From positions 496,001 to 560,000 of the forward strand of contig NZ_JAGETW010000001.1 in the NCBI RefSeq assembly GCF_017571475.1: a stretch of 64,000 nucleotides of DNA. Reading direction: 5' to 3'. Positions within the stretch are counted from its first letter, which is position 1. The number at the start of each line of letters is the position of its first letter. Source of the stretch: Thiomicrorhabdus sp. 6S3-12 (GTDB lineage: Bacteria; Pseudomonadota; Gammaproteobacteria; Thiomicrospirales; Thiomicrospiraceae). This document shows, piece after piece, positions 36,552-45,351 of this stretch. Below the pieces are notes generated by a model. It was not told the DNA's origin, made no database searches, and saw only the letters and a list, made by a program, of their open reading frames with translations. The translations under genes and the position numbers were made by a program.

Positions 36552-36597
36552 ATTTTAGAGGGCGGGAGACAAATAGACAATGCGACAAATTGTCGCA
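36552..36597 (-). promoter_or_regulatory. Operator-promoter A: 17-bp palindrome plus -35/-10
   Basis: Perfect palindrome TGCGACAAATTGTCGCA (36581-36597; 8-bp arms around one base) abuts a -35 hexamer (minus strand TTGTCT, 36580-36575), 17-base spacer and TAAAAT -10 (36557-36552). The start of the channel gene is 80 bases downstream of the -10. The same arrangement, base for base in spacing, precedes the TonB receptor (45352-45397). The palindrome centre lies near -44, a position used by class II activators, but repression is also possible. Confidence 0.75.
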
Positions 36598-36718
36598 CTC
36601 CAGACAATTACGCTCGGTTGCAGGCAGTGATTTGTATTTTTACAAAAGCAGGAGTTTTAGGAGCACAACCCCACAATAGAGTTAATACAGGGAGTTTAGA
36701 AGTTTCGGAACCGCAAAT

Positions 36719-36756
36719 AAAAAAGGGATTAGCGCCTTATTCTGACACTAATCCCC
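36719..36756 (-). terminator. Terminator of the 101-residue Cys protein gene
   Basis: GGGATTAG and CTAATCCC separated by 15 bases; on the minus strand the stem is followed by TTTTTTA. About 60 bases past the stop at 36818. Confidence 0.7.
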
Positions 36757-36817
36757 ACTTTGGAAGTATTATGAATTTCTCCCTGCACCATTCCCGCGAG
36801 GAAACGCACGAAAATCC

Positions 36818-37123
36818 TTAATATTTCGGATAGATCGTTAACAGCTGCTCAACTTCTTCACGACAGCAACCCAGGTCAAATGCCAACTTAGCCAGTTGCG
36901 ATGCACGTGACTGCAGGTTTTCCATCGTTTCACCCTTTTCAATCGCTTCCTGCAACCAGGAAGAAAGCTTGGATAATTCGCGAATCTTGGATTCCATCTC
37001 CTCCGCCGGAAGACCGCAACTGCAAAGGTTTTCTAAATTAATATCAAAACGTCGTAAGGCTTCATCCGAACTGATATTGGTATCCTTAACGATATTTTTA
37101 AAATGGCTGCTTCCCGGCATCAT
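36818..37123 (-). CDS. Hypothetical 101-residue protein with Cys pairs
   Basis: Soluble, helical protein starting MMPGSSHFKNIVKD, with CSCG around residue 35 and a CC pair (LGCCREEVEQ) near the C-terminus; four Cys in 101 residues could bind metal or a cofactor. I chose ATG 37123 because AGGTG lies 7 bases upstream; a GTG at 37132 is less likely. It lies inside the hmu-like locus, between the channel genes and the chelatase, but has its own terminator. Family not recognised; a role in the locus is only inferred from position. Confidence 0.6.
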   Translation of the reverse strand: MMPGSSHFKNIVKDTNISSDEALRRFDINLENLCSCGLPAEEMESKIRELSKLSSWLQEAIEKGETMENLQSRASQLAKLAFDLGCCREEVEQLLTIYPKY

Positions 37124-37357
37124 GCAAATCACCTACTCTCTGGAATATTTAGGAAGAGTTATTTTAATCAACGTTCGACAAGCGATTCATAACAACAATT
37201 TATTGAAATCATTAGATTACAAGGAACCAATCTATAAATAGCAATGTGTTTACATCCCATCGCTTATAAGCTTCTTTGACCTTTTCTTTTCTTGTCCAAA
37301 GAAAAGGTCAAAAAGAAAAGACACCCTCTACCGTTCGATTAAGACTGGCTAGCGTTC

Positions 37358-37423
37358 AATTTTGCGCGGCTTCAACTCCCTCGCTTTGCTCGGTCAGACA
37401 GCCACCGCCGCTCCTGCAAAATT
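37358..37423 (+). repeat. Left 66-bp arm
   Basis: Starts AATTTTGCGCGGCTTCAACT and ends CTCCTGCAAAATT; exact reverse complement of 37597-37662. Confidence 0.95.
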
Positions 37424-37596
37424 ATCACTAAGCCACTCTAAATCTCAGCTCTAAAGGGAACCCATTTATTTGGCATTGTTTTCGTCGAAAGAACGAAGAT
37501 TCTCTATCGCCTCAAAATAGTAGAAAAGGTGTTATACGCAAGCATAGCCTAAAGACAATAATCCCCTTTGGAGTGCGCTTAGGCTGAGTCAGCGAA

Positions 37597-37662
37597 AATT
37601 TTGCAGGAGCGGCGGTGGCTGTCTGACCGAGCAAAGCGAGGGAGTTGAAGCCGCGCAAAATT
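37597..37662 (-). repeat. Right 66-bp arm
   Basis: Starts AATTTTGCAGGAGCGGCGGT; exact reverse complement of the left arm, 173 bases away. Confidence 0.95.
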
Positions 37663-37842
37663 AAGCGCTACTCAGCCTTAGTAAGCGGAACGGGGTGTCC
37701 TTTTTTGCCTACTTTGTTGGACAAGCAACAAAGTAGGGGGAAGCCTTTAGATGAAAACAAGGCAAAGTGAAATTTTAAAAAGGCTTCTCAATTAAAAAAC
37801 CAAATTTAATTTTACTCTGACCCCAATTATTAATTTGATGAT

Positions 37843-38619
37843 ATGTTCAAACATGGATGGCAAAAGCTACATAACCAGAATGAGAACCGAATTAAATTTG
37901 GTCACAATGACTTTTTTGGTATGCAGAACTTTTTATTTTTTTCGGTTGATAACAAAGCAATTTCATACGATTCAAAAAAATATAGCTTTGAAGAAAGCAA
38001 GCTGAACTTGATTGATAGCTGGAACAAGATGTATCAACTGTTATTGGTTCAAGCGTTTGAAGCTTTTTCAGAGTTCATGAAAAGTTTGTATTTAATACTA
38101 TTAGATTTAGGATTTGAATTTAAGCAACCATGCTTAAAAGGTGGTTCATCTCTTCCATGTGATAAAAATTTCAAATTAACAGTTACTAACATTCGTACTG
38201 AATTTTTTAGGTTATATCCGACTCTTGAAGTTTATGACACCAAAAATCAACTTGGTGCCAATTTTAAGTTTATGCTGCCCTTTATTGAAAAACTAAGACA
38301 TATCATTGCGCACTCACATGGTGAGTTCAAAAATTCAGAAAAGTTCATTCGTGAGGTTCTAAATGTGAATAGGCTTTTTAATAATGGAAAATATGACCAA
38401 GAGTTTGACCAATACTTTGATTCATTTACCAGGAATAAAAATGGGATCGTTGAAATTGCCATGATGCCAATACCTCAAGAGCCGAATGGTGCTTTTGAAG
38501 TTTGGACAAATCGATTTGATATGCTGAATAATTATTTAATGGCTTATACCGAACTCATGCAAAGAGTGTTTACACACGAAATTGACAAGAAAATCAAATC
38601 AGGCAGCACTGCGGATTAA
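37843..38619 (+). CDS. AT-rich orphan gene, possible HEPN-like protein
   Basis: 258 residues, rich in Phe, Lys and Asn, with clearly lower GC than its neighbours, next to the inverted-repeat element: signs of horizontal gain. Largely alpha-helical. KLRHIIAHSHGEF (residues about 147-159) contains Rx4H, the signature of HEPN nucleases, flanked by helices (NSWNKMYQLLLVQAFEAF-like before it). HEPN proteins often serve in toxin or phage-defence systems. The rest of the fold is not verifiable by eye, and the binding site is poor. No antitoxin-like partner is adjacent. The upstream TTTTACTCTGACCCCAATTA resembles flanks of dispersed proteobacterial repeats. Confidence 0.65.
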   Translation: MFKHGWQKLHNQNENRIKFGHNDFFGMQNFLFFSVDNKAISYDSKKYSFEESKLNLIDSWNKMYQLLLVQAFEAFSEFMKSLYLILLDLGFEFKQPCLKGGSSLPCDKNFKLTVTNIRTEFFRLYPTLEVYDTKNQLGANFKFMLPFIEKLRHIIAHSHGEFKNSEKFIREVLNVNRLFNNGKYDQEFDQYFDSFTRNKNGIVEIAMMPIPQEPNGAFEVWTNRFDMLNNYLMAYTELMQRVFTHEIDKKIKSGSTAD

Positions 38620-38707
38620 CGATTACCAACACAATCAAGTGCCTGGAAACGAGGTAAAAAGCAATGGAGCCAGCAACCTTACTACTCCAAACTCTAATAA
38701 TCAAAAC

Positions 38708-38735
38708 AAAAAACGCCCATTTAAGGGCGTTTTAT
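38708..38735. terminator. Bidirectional terminator
   Basis: AAACGCCC / GGGCGTTT stem with A tract on one side and T tract on the other, between the convergent AT-rich gene and the CobN-like gene. Confidence 0.8.
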
Positions 38736-38755
38736 TAGTTAGAAAAAGCTTTGTT

Positions 38756-41700
38756 TTACTTTCTTAAATAGATTTGACGCAAAGCCCCTGCCGCGAGCAG
38801 AGCGGCGAGTAACAACCACCATTTCGGTTGGTCGATTGGCTGTTGCTCTTCGGGCTGTTGTTCTTGCATCACTTGCCCTTGCACGGTTTCCAGTTCTTCG
38901 CTTTGCTCGGTCTGTTCCGAGTTTTCAGACTCTGGCTGATCCATACTTTCAGCAGGCGTAGGTTCGGCGGCAGAAGTGGCCATATCCGGTGCCGGAGCGG
39001 CGCTCAGACCATAACCCGCCGCCAATTCGGCAACATAGGCTTTAAAAGTCTGGTTATCGGTATGCACATCATACTTCTCGGCCATTTCCTGATAGACCTG
39101 CACCAGTTCCTTTTTGGTCTCCTCACTCGCTTTCCAATAGTCCTTGCGAATCGCTTCCAGCATACGCTCGGCAATTTGCGCCATGGCAGTTGGATTGGAC
39201 TTCTCGAACCACTCTTTCATATCCAGTTCGTATTTGTCCTTGATATAAACTTCGTGGAACTCCTGCCACTGATCGTCGCGCACCACATTGCGGTCCATGA
39301 CCTGCCAGCCCCAGAAGTTGTTGATGGTATTCAACATCTGCAAAGTTCCGGCATAGCCCTCTTTCTGCATCTCCTTGACCCAGTTCGGGTGCTGATATAC
39401 GGCACGCAATTCGGTCGCCAGGAAACGCTCGGCAGTTTGCAGCTTGGCCTTTTTTGGGTCGCGCATATTTGAGATATACAACTGCGGCGCTTCGCCTTCC
39501 AGGTGTTGCAGAGCCAGTGAAATCCCGCCGAGATATTCAAACGGATGATCGGTGTCCAACAACCCACGCAGGTTTGAGGAACGTGAGAAGACCGCCGCCG
39601 AGGTTCCTTTTAACTGCTCGGCATAGACATTGACCGGCTTGCCGTCTTTAGTGGTCAGCTTTCTGCTCCACTGCGAGGTATCCGGACCGTAAGCCCAAGA
39701 CATGCGCGACAGATACAGCTCAGCCAGTTTGCCGTCGTCTTCTTCCCACTTGTCCGAAGCCAGCGTGGCATCCGGCAATTTGGTGCCGTAGTCGCCGCTT
39801 TCGGTGCCGAAGACACGCGTTAGCGCGAAGTTCTTGGCCGCTTTGGCTTCTACGCCCTGCTCGATCAGAGCCTTTTCAATACGCAAGGTATTGGCACGGA
39901 TAAAGTTATCCTCTTCACCTTCATTAAGACTGGCAAGCATGACAATCGCTTCGTTAAAGCGCTCCATCACATTCGGGAACTGGTCGCGATACAGACCCGT
40001 CAGCGAGATGACCGTGTCGATACGCGGACGCCCCAACTCTTTGAGCGGAATCACTTCCAGACCGGTAACGCGCCCGCCTCGATCCCAGATCGGCTTGACG
40101 CCCATCGCATAGAATACCTGTGCTTCCAGCATCCCAAGATGACGCAGAGTTTCGGTACTCCACATCGAGAATGTCAGCTTTTTCGGGAATTCGCCGTGTG
40201 TCGCCTGATGACTTTCAATCAGTTGCTGCATCGCTTGAACACCTGCTTCATAGGCGGCTTTGGTCGGAATACGCGACGGATCGAAACCGTACATATTGCG
40301 CCCGGTCGGAATCGCATCCGGATTCCGGATCGGATCGCCTCCATAAGACGGATCAACCCATTTCGCAGCCAATCCTGCCAAGATTCCATCCGTTTCCGAC
40401 ACGGCACGCATATTACGCGCATGTTTAATACCCTGCTTGACCGCCGCAACCAATTCCGGCTTAGCGGCATCAACGGAACTTAAAGACTGCTCGTCAATAA
40501 TATGCGATCGCACAAATTTGAAAGGCGCCGTCTCTTTCAGCAACTTATAGTCGGTTCGAAACAGTTGGCGACTGTTTTCGACACCAAGCGGCTTCATCAG
40601 GTCATCACCGAGCATCAGCATAATATTCAACGCCAGATGATCCTGCTCGGCGGTTTCGCCGAACGTATGCAACCCTAAAGGCTGCATCGCCGAACCGAGA
40701 TCTTCCAGATAGTCTTCGATATCGCGCAGGAAGCTGTCGAAGTTCGCGTGCAGATCGGCCACCTTCCAACCCATATCTTCCGGAATCTTCATTTTCACCG
40801 CCTGTTCGATAATCAGGTCTTTTGCGTTGGATTTGACCAGACCCTCGTCAAGCGAGATATATTCGCGGATAGCGTCGTTAATGGCGACAAAATCGTCCGA
40901 CAGGCCTGCCGGCGAGAAAGGCGGTACCTGATAGCTAATGATAACGCCGCGCCCGCGACGTTTCACGTGAAGCGCTTCGCCGATATTATCAACGATATAC
41001 GGATAAACCACCGGCGTATTGCCGACCGCCAGATTCGGATAATCGTAAGCCCACAGACCGCGTTCTTTGCCCGGATGCCATTCCTGAGTCCCGTGGGTTC
41101 CGAAATGGATAATCGCGTCGGTGCCGTACACTTCGCGCAGCCACAGATAGGCCGCCGCGTAATAATGATTCATCGGTTTTTTAGTGTCGTGGAAAAGATC
41201 CTTATCCTGTTCGGCGGTCGAGCCGCCGCGGTTCGGCTGCGGCATAATAATCAGGTTGCCCAGTTTCAGACGCGGAATGACAAACCCTTTCTGCCCCTGA
41301 TAATCGACCACCCAGCCGTTTGTCGCGGCATCGCCCCAATGGCCGTTCATATCATCCTGAATCGACTGCGGCAGCGTCGCAAACCATTGGCGATAGGTTT
41401 CCAGCGGCATAAAGTCCCACAGCTCGGTTTTCATCAGATTTTCGACTTCGTTGGGTCTATAGGCCGGACGCAACATGGTGGCCACCGCATCAATCATTTC
41501 CTGCTCACCGACATTTTCCAGCGCATAACCTTGCGCCTTAAGATCGGCAACCAGCTTCTCGATCGAGCGCGGTACATTCATATTCGAAGCGCCCTGATTT
41601 TTCTCGCCCGGAGGATGATTCCAGAACAGCAGCGCCAGCTTTTTATCCTTATTGGCTTTGCGTTGTAGCTTGGCCAGATTAATCGCCTTGCCGATCAGCA

Positions 41701-43018
41701 AGTCCATCTGTTCCAGCAACGGAATCATTTCACCGTCCGGATTGACCGTCAACACCACCGGATCCTGAATCCCGATATATTCGGCATTGGTCAGGGTAAA
41801 CGGCAGTCGGAAAGAGCTGACACCGGCCAAATCCTGCATATAGACTTCGCGACCGCCGTCGCGGTAGTGCAGAATATTGATGACCGGAATCCCCTGCGCC
41901 TGATAGCGCAACTTGCGTCCTTCGACATCACCACCAAGGAAGGTATTGACCAGCATCACCTGCGGCAAGACCTTGCCCCGCCAGGTAATCAGCGGCTCGT
42001 TGAATTGGTACGGACGCCCTGTTTTCGGATTCGGGAAAGGATTATCATCAGCGGCAGGCTTGGCTGGAGCGCCCCAGCGCGCCGCAGCAGGGTTACCGGA
42101 AGCATCGGCCGGACGGCCAGATGGACGACCTTCCGCTTTAGAGGAAGTCTGCGGCCGGCCGTAACCGGCCGGCTTGTCTTGCGCCGACTTTAACGCCGCT
42201 TCGCGCTCGACGGACTGCTGCGATTTAAAGGTGTTCTGAGTCACACGGGCGGCTCGATAGAAAAACAGCGGCATGGCACCACGCTTTTCGATTTCGGCAA
42301 TGGTTTCGTCCAGATGACGCGTCTGACCGTCGGCGATATAGCTCGACGTAGTTTCCATGGCAATCACCAGTCCCTCGGTACCGTCTTTGCCCGAGCGCTG
42401 ATTCCACCACTGAATATATGTATCCAGATCCGCGAAGACCTGTTGCTGGTACGCAGGATGGTAAATACCGCCGCTGGGCATCTCAATCGGCAAAGGTACG
42501 GCGTCGAGATCCGTACCGTTGATCATTGCCGCCGCATAGTCAAACAGCAGACGATGGTTGTCACTCATACCGCCCAGATAGTAACCGTACACCTGCTGAC
42601 CGATTTCGGTCGGCAGGTTGACCGTTTTCAGGCGAACCGGACGGCTCATACGATTGATATGCACAACCGGCACCTGCAAAGCGCGCAGACTGTCACCGGC
42701 GATCGAATCCACTTTCGCCTGATCGTCGGTACGCGGCGCATCGACAATTACCAGTCCGGCATTTTGCAACGCCTTGTGCACACCATCCTTACCGCCGGAA
42801 CCGTCTTTGGCATCCACCTGCACCCAGTTCAGTTGCACGCCCTGTTGTGCGGCCGCTTCGCTCAGCAGCTTAAACTTTTTGCTGAGCACAAAATCGGTGG
42901 AAACAATCGCCACCTTGGGCTCTTTTTTATCGAGGCTTTCCGACGCAAAAACGGGCGCCGTCAAAAATGACAGACACCCGCCGATCAGAAACACCCAGTT
43001 CACCAAGGGTTGCATCAC
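38756..43018 (-). CDS. Periplasmic membrane-anchored CobN-like chelatase (HmuS-like)
   Basis: 1420 residues of the CobN/magnesium-chelatase H-subunit family. Unlike cytoplasmic CobN it has a signal peptide (MQPLVNWVFLIGGCLSF..VFASE) and, after a Glu/Gln-rich tail, a C-terminal helix (WWLLLAALLAAGALRQIYLRK), so the catalytic body faces the periplasm. Core blocks are present: LLFWNHPPGEKNQGASNMNVP, AIIHFGTHGTQEWHPGKE, YPYIVDNIGE. A Pro/Gly linker with GRP repeats (about 285-335) is an extra. The architecture and neighbours match HmuS, reported in Bacteroidetes to act on haem. No CobS/CobT partners occur here. GTG 43018 has the best spacing to AAGGAG; ATG 43015 is the alternative. Stop of the receptor gene is 12 bases upstream. 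Confidence 0.88.
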   Translation of the reverse strand: MMQPLVNWVFLIGGCLSFLTAPVFASESLDKKEPKVAIVSTDFVLSKKFKLLSEAAAQQGVQLNWVQVDAKDGSGGKDGVHKALQNAGLVIVDAPRTDDQAKVDSIAGDSLRALQVPVVHINRMSRPVRLKTVNLPTEIGQQVYGYYLGGMSDNHRLLFDYAAAMINGTDLDAVPLPIEMPSGGIYHPAYQQQVFADLDTYIQWWNQRSGKDGTEGLVIAMETTSSYIADGQTRHLDETIAEIEKRGAMPLFFYRAARVTQNTFKSQQSVEREAALKSAQDKPAGYGRPQTSSKAEGRPSGRPADASGNPAAARWGAPAKPAADDNPFPNPKTGRPYQFNEPLITWRGKVLPQVMLVNTFLGGDVEGRKLRYQAQGIPVINILHYRDGGREVYMQDLAGVSSFRLPFTLTNAEYIGIQDPVVLTVNPDGEMIPLLEQMDLLIGKAINLAKLQRKANKDKKLALLFWNHPPGEKNQGASNMNVPRSIEKLVADLKAQGYALENVGEQEMIDAVATMLRPAYRPNEVENLMKTELWDFMPLETYRQWFATLPQSIQDDMNGHWGDAATNGWVVDYQGQKGFVIPRLKLGNLIIMPQPNRGGSTAEQDKDLFHDTKKPMNHYYAAAYLWLREVYGTDAIIHFGTHGTQEWHPGKERGLWAYDYPNLAVGNTPVVYPYIVDNIGEALHVKRRGRGVIISYQVPPFSPAGLSDDFVAINDAIREYISLDEGLVKSNAKDLIIEQAVKMKIPEDMGWKVADLHANFDSFLRDIEDYLEDLGSAMQPLGLHTFGETAEQDHLALNIMLMLGDDLMKPLGVENSRQLFRTDYKLLKETAPFKFVRSHIIDEQSLSSVDAAKPELVAAVKQGIKHARNMRAVSETDGILAGLAAKWVDPSYGGDPIRNPDAIPTGRNMYGFDPSRIPTKAAYEAGVQAMQQLIESHQATHGEFPKKLTFSMWSTETLRHLGMLEAQVFYAMGVKPIWDRGGRVTGLEVIPLKELGRPRIDTVISLTGLYRDQFPNVMERFNEAIVMLASLNEGEEDNFIRANTLRIEKALIEQGVEAKAAKNFALTRVFGTESGDYGTKLPDATLASDKWEEDDGKLAELYLSRMSWAYGPDTSQWSRKLTTKDGKPVNVYAEQLKGTSAAVFSRSSNLRGLLDTDHPFEYLGGISLALQHLEGEAPQLYISNMRDPKKAKLQTAERFLATELRAVYQHPNWVKEMQKEGYAGTLQMLNTINNFWGWQVMDRNVVRDDQWQEFHEVYIKDKYELDMKEWFEKSNPTAMAQIAERMLEAIRKDYWKASEETKKELVQVYQEMAEKYDVHTDNQTFKAYVAELAAGYGLSAAPAPDMATSAAEPTPAESMDQPESENSEQTEQSEELETVQGQVMQEQQPEEQQPIDQPKWWLLLAALLAAGALRQIYLRK

Positions 43019-43030
43019 TCTACTCTCTCC

Positions 43031-45307
43031 TTAGAATTTCACTTTCAGACCTGCCATCCAGACACGGCCCGGATCGACGTTGATCGACAGGTCTTCGGCG
43101 TCATACACGCCGTCGGAATTGCTGTCGTAGGTACCGCGAACAATCGAGTAGAACTGATCATTAAACACATTGTCTACTTTCAGGAACAGGGTCAGCAGCC
43201 CTTGCGTTCCGCCGACAACCTGCGCTTTGGTCTGATATTCCAGACCTAAATTCAGCAGTGTACGCGCCGGCATCTTTTCCTGATTGATCTCATCGGCATA
43301 ACTCTCGCCGCGATAATCGATTTCAGTGGTAAAGGTTACTTTGCTTGTCGGATACCAGTTAATGCGCAAGTTCGCCATATGTTGCGGAGTACGCGGCACA
43401 TAATTACCGCTGTTGTCGTAAGGCTTAAAGTAAACACAGTCGTCCGGGGTACAGGTCTGCGTCCCGGCGCGCGTGGTATAGGTGCCGGTCGTCAACTCCT
43501 CTTCCGAATTCACCACCACACCATATGGATTACCCAAAGCCAGATAGAAATCGTCATAGCTGCCGAACTTGCTGATCAGGTAGGTGTAGGCGAAATCAAA
43601 CGAGAAATTGTGTTTTTTCTCGGTTTGCAGCGCCAGTTCAAAACCTTTGGAAGTCGTTTGCCCGATATTGTCATAGTAGGACTCGACATCGTCGAGCTGA
43701 TCGACATTCGAGTTGACGTACTGGCCGGTGGAATTGGTAATGAAATCCCGTCGGTCGATATAGAACACGGAACTGTTCATATGGGTATTCCAACCGAACA
43801 GATTCAGCTCGGAGCGCACACCCAACTCATAGTTAAAGGTCGTTTCAGGCTCCAAATCGGCATTGGTACTAAGTTCGCTCAGGCTCGGCGCACGGAAACC
43901 GGTGGAAACCGCGCCATACAGAGAGGTTTTTTCGGACAGATTCTGATCCGCACCGAAGCGCCAGGAGTGAACATTGAACTCATTACTGTCATAGCTGTCT
44001 TCCAGACGATCATGTCCGTCCAGCTCGATGCGGTCAAAACGGTAGTTCCCGGTCAGCGTCGTGCTTTCGGTCGCTCTAAACTTCGCCTCGCCGTAGACCG
44101 CTTTAGTGATCTCTTCGCGGTAAGAGTCCGACTTTATCGTCCCGGCGGTAATCGTTTCGCCGCGCGAATAGGTACGATAGTCCTCTTTCACCGTGGTCTG
44201 CTCATCGAAGGTATTTTTCTTCAGTTCAACCCCACCCATTAAGGCAAATTCGCCGAACGAATCGCGCAGTTCCAGTTTCAGACCGCGCTGCACCTGCTCG
44301 TAATCGTTGAGATTGGCATACATATCGACCTGATCGTCACCGACCGGATTGCCGTCGCCGTCGTATTTAATCGGTGCCGACCAGAAATCGGTTATGTCTT
44401 TGTACTGATAGGCGACCGCCATAAAGTTACCGCTGTCCGAAAAGTCGTTCGAATAGGTCAGATTCAGTCGCGACAGATCGACATTGAACATTCGGGTGTA
44501 GCCGCGTCCGGCCTCTTCCCCTTCCGGATCCTCTTCGGCGGCGGTGACCCCGCGTACAGAGCCGTCTCGATCACGGAAGCGCTGCGCATCTTCAAAACCG
44601 AACGTCAACTCGCTATGATCGTTCAGGTAATATTCCAGCGCACCGGAGACCGCTTCAGCATCGCGTTGCGACAAAGCATAGAAGCCGTCGTTATGACGAT
44701 CGGTTACCTGCACATGACCGGCAAAATCCTCTTCGGCAACGCCCGCTTTGACCAGAGTACGCGTATAACCGTAAGAGCCGAGATCCGCTTCAAGGGTCAC
44801 GCCGGCATGCGCAGCGCCGCGCTTGGTGGTAATAATCACCGCACCGGCCAGCGCATCTTCACCGAACAGATAGGAAGCGCCCCCTTTGACGACGCGGATC
44901 GATTCGATATTATCCAGATCGATATTCACCTTACCGGTACGCTCGAAAACCGGAACACCGTCGATCACAATCGCCACACCCGGCTTCTCGCCCATATAAC
45001 GCTGATTATCCACACCGCGGATTTTGATCTTGATGCCATCGCCTTCACCGGCCAGATCAGCGGTAACTCCGGGAATGGAACGCAGTACCTCGATAATATT
45101 GGTCGCGTGCTTTGCTTCTACCGCTTCACCGCTGATCACCGTCGTACTGGCCGGAATATCGGCATCCGATTCAAATCGGTCTTCGATGGTCGAAGAAGAA
45201 ATCGTTACTTTGGAAAGTTCGCTGCTGTCGTCGGCGTAACCGAATTGAGTGAAGCTCAGCAATAAAGCCGAAATTAATGCATTGTAGTGAAAAGGTTTAG
45301 GATGCAT
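43031..45307 (-). CDS. TonB-dependent outer-membrane receptor (HmuR/BtuB-like)
   Basis: 758 residues. Signal peptide ends near FGYADD; a TonB box-like KVTISSS follows; plug domain with STTVISGEAVEA, VLRSIPGV, IKIRGVDNQRYM, VVIDGVPV and IRVVKGGASYLFGEDALAGAVIITTK; then a 22-strand barrel ending MAGLKVKF with terminal Phe. It imports a haem-like, corrinoid or metal ligand using TonB energy. First gene of the unit with the CobN-like chelatase. AGAGGCGG precedes the ATG. The promoter carries the same palindrome as the channel genes. No TonB gene is present in the window. Confidence 0.92.
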   Translation of the reverse strand: MHPKPFHYNALISALLLSFTQFGYADDSSELSKVTISSSTIEDRFESDADIPASTTVISGEAVEAKHATNIIEVLRSIPGVTADLAGEGDGIKIKIRGVDNQRYMGEKPGVAIVIDGVPVFERTGKVNIDLDNIESIRVVKGGASYLFGEDALAGAVIITTKRGAAHAGVTLEADLGSYGYTRTLVKAGVAEEDFAGHVQVTDRHNDGFYALSQRDAEAVSGALEYYLNDHSELTFGFEDAQRFRDRDGSVRGVTAAEEDPEGEEAGRGYTRMFNVDLSRLNLTYSNDFSDSGNFMAVAYQYKDITDFWSAPIKYDGDGNPVGDDQVDMYANLNDYEQVQRGLKLELRDSFGEFALMGGVELKKNTFDEQTTVKEDYRTYSRGETITAGTIKSDSYREEITKAVYGEAKFRATESTTLTGNYRFDRIELDGHDRLEDSYDSNEFNVHSWRFGADQNLSEKTSLYGAVSTGFRAPSLSELSTNADLEPETTFNYELGVRSELNLFGWNTHMNSSVFYIDRRDFITNSTGQYVNSNVDQLDDVESYYDNIGQTTSKGFELALQTEKKHNFSFDFAYTYLISKFGSYDDFYLALGNPYGVVVNSEEELTTGTYTTRAGTQTCTPDDCVYFKPYDNSGNYVPRTPQHMANLRINWYPTSKVTFTTEIDYRGESYADEINQEKMPARTLLNLGLEYQTKAQVVGGTQGLLTLFLKVDNVFNDQFYSIVRGTYDSNSDGVYDAEDLSINVDPGRVWMAGLKVKF

Positions 45308-45351
45308 CGCCGCCTCTGGTCTTCTGTTCTAATGATTTGAATTAGCGCAAA

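Larger units (their letters stand above)
37272..37745. repeat. Inverted-repeat element with 66-bp perfect arms and terminal hairpins
   Basis: A non-coding element of about 475 bases. Two 66-bp arms are exact inverted copies (37358-37423 and 37597-37662). Outside them lie two imperfectly similar outer segments in mirror order, each ending in a palindromic hairpin: 37275-37312 (15-bp stem) and 37708-37737 (12-bp stem). The stems differ in sequence but both pair perfectly and share loop CTTGTC (in opposite orientations). Similarity of the outer segments (the ACACC block, the GTAGCG-like block) shows the whole is an old inverted duplication of a repeat unit of about 150 bases. No protein frame. 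REP/BIME or MITE-like. Confidence 0.8.

Noticed and set aside
36581-36597. CooA, CRP/FNR or Fur site for the shared palindrome
   Set aside because: Sequence does not match TGTGA-N6-TCACA, TTGAT-N4-ATCAA, a Fur box or the CooA half-site order; left as an unassigned operator.
37272-37745. CRISPR array or insertion sequence
   Set aside because: The repeats are a single inverted pair, not regularly spaced, and no transposase frame lies inside.
38756-43018. Aerobic cobalamin biosynthesis (CobN)
   Set aside because: Signal peptide, membrane anchor and absence of other cob genes argue for a periplasmic hmu-type role.
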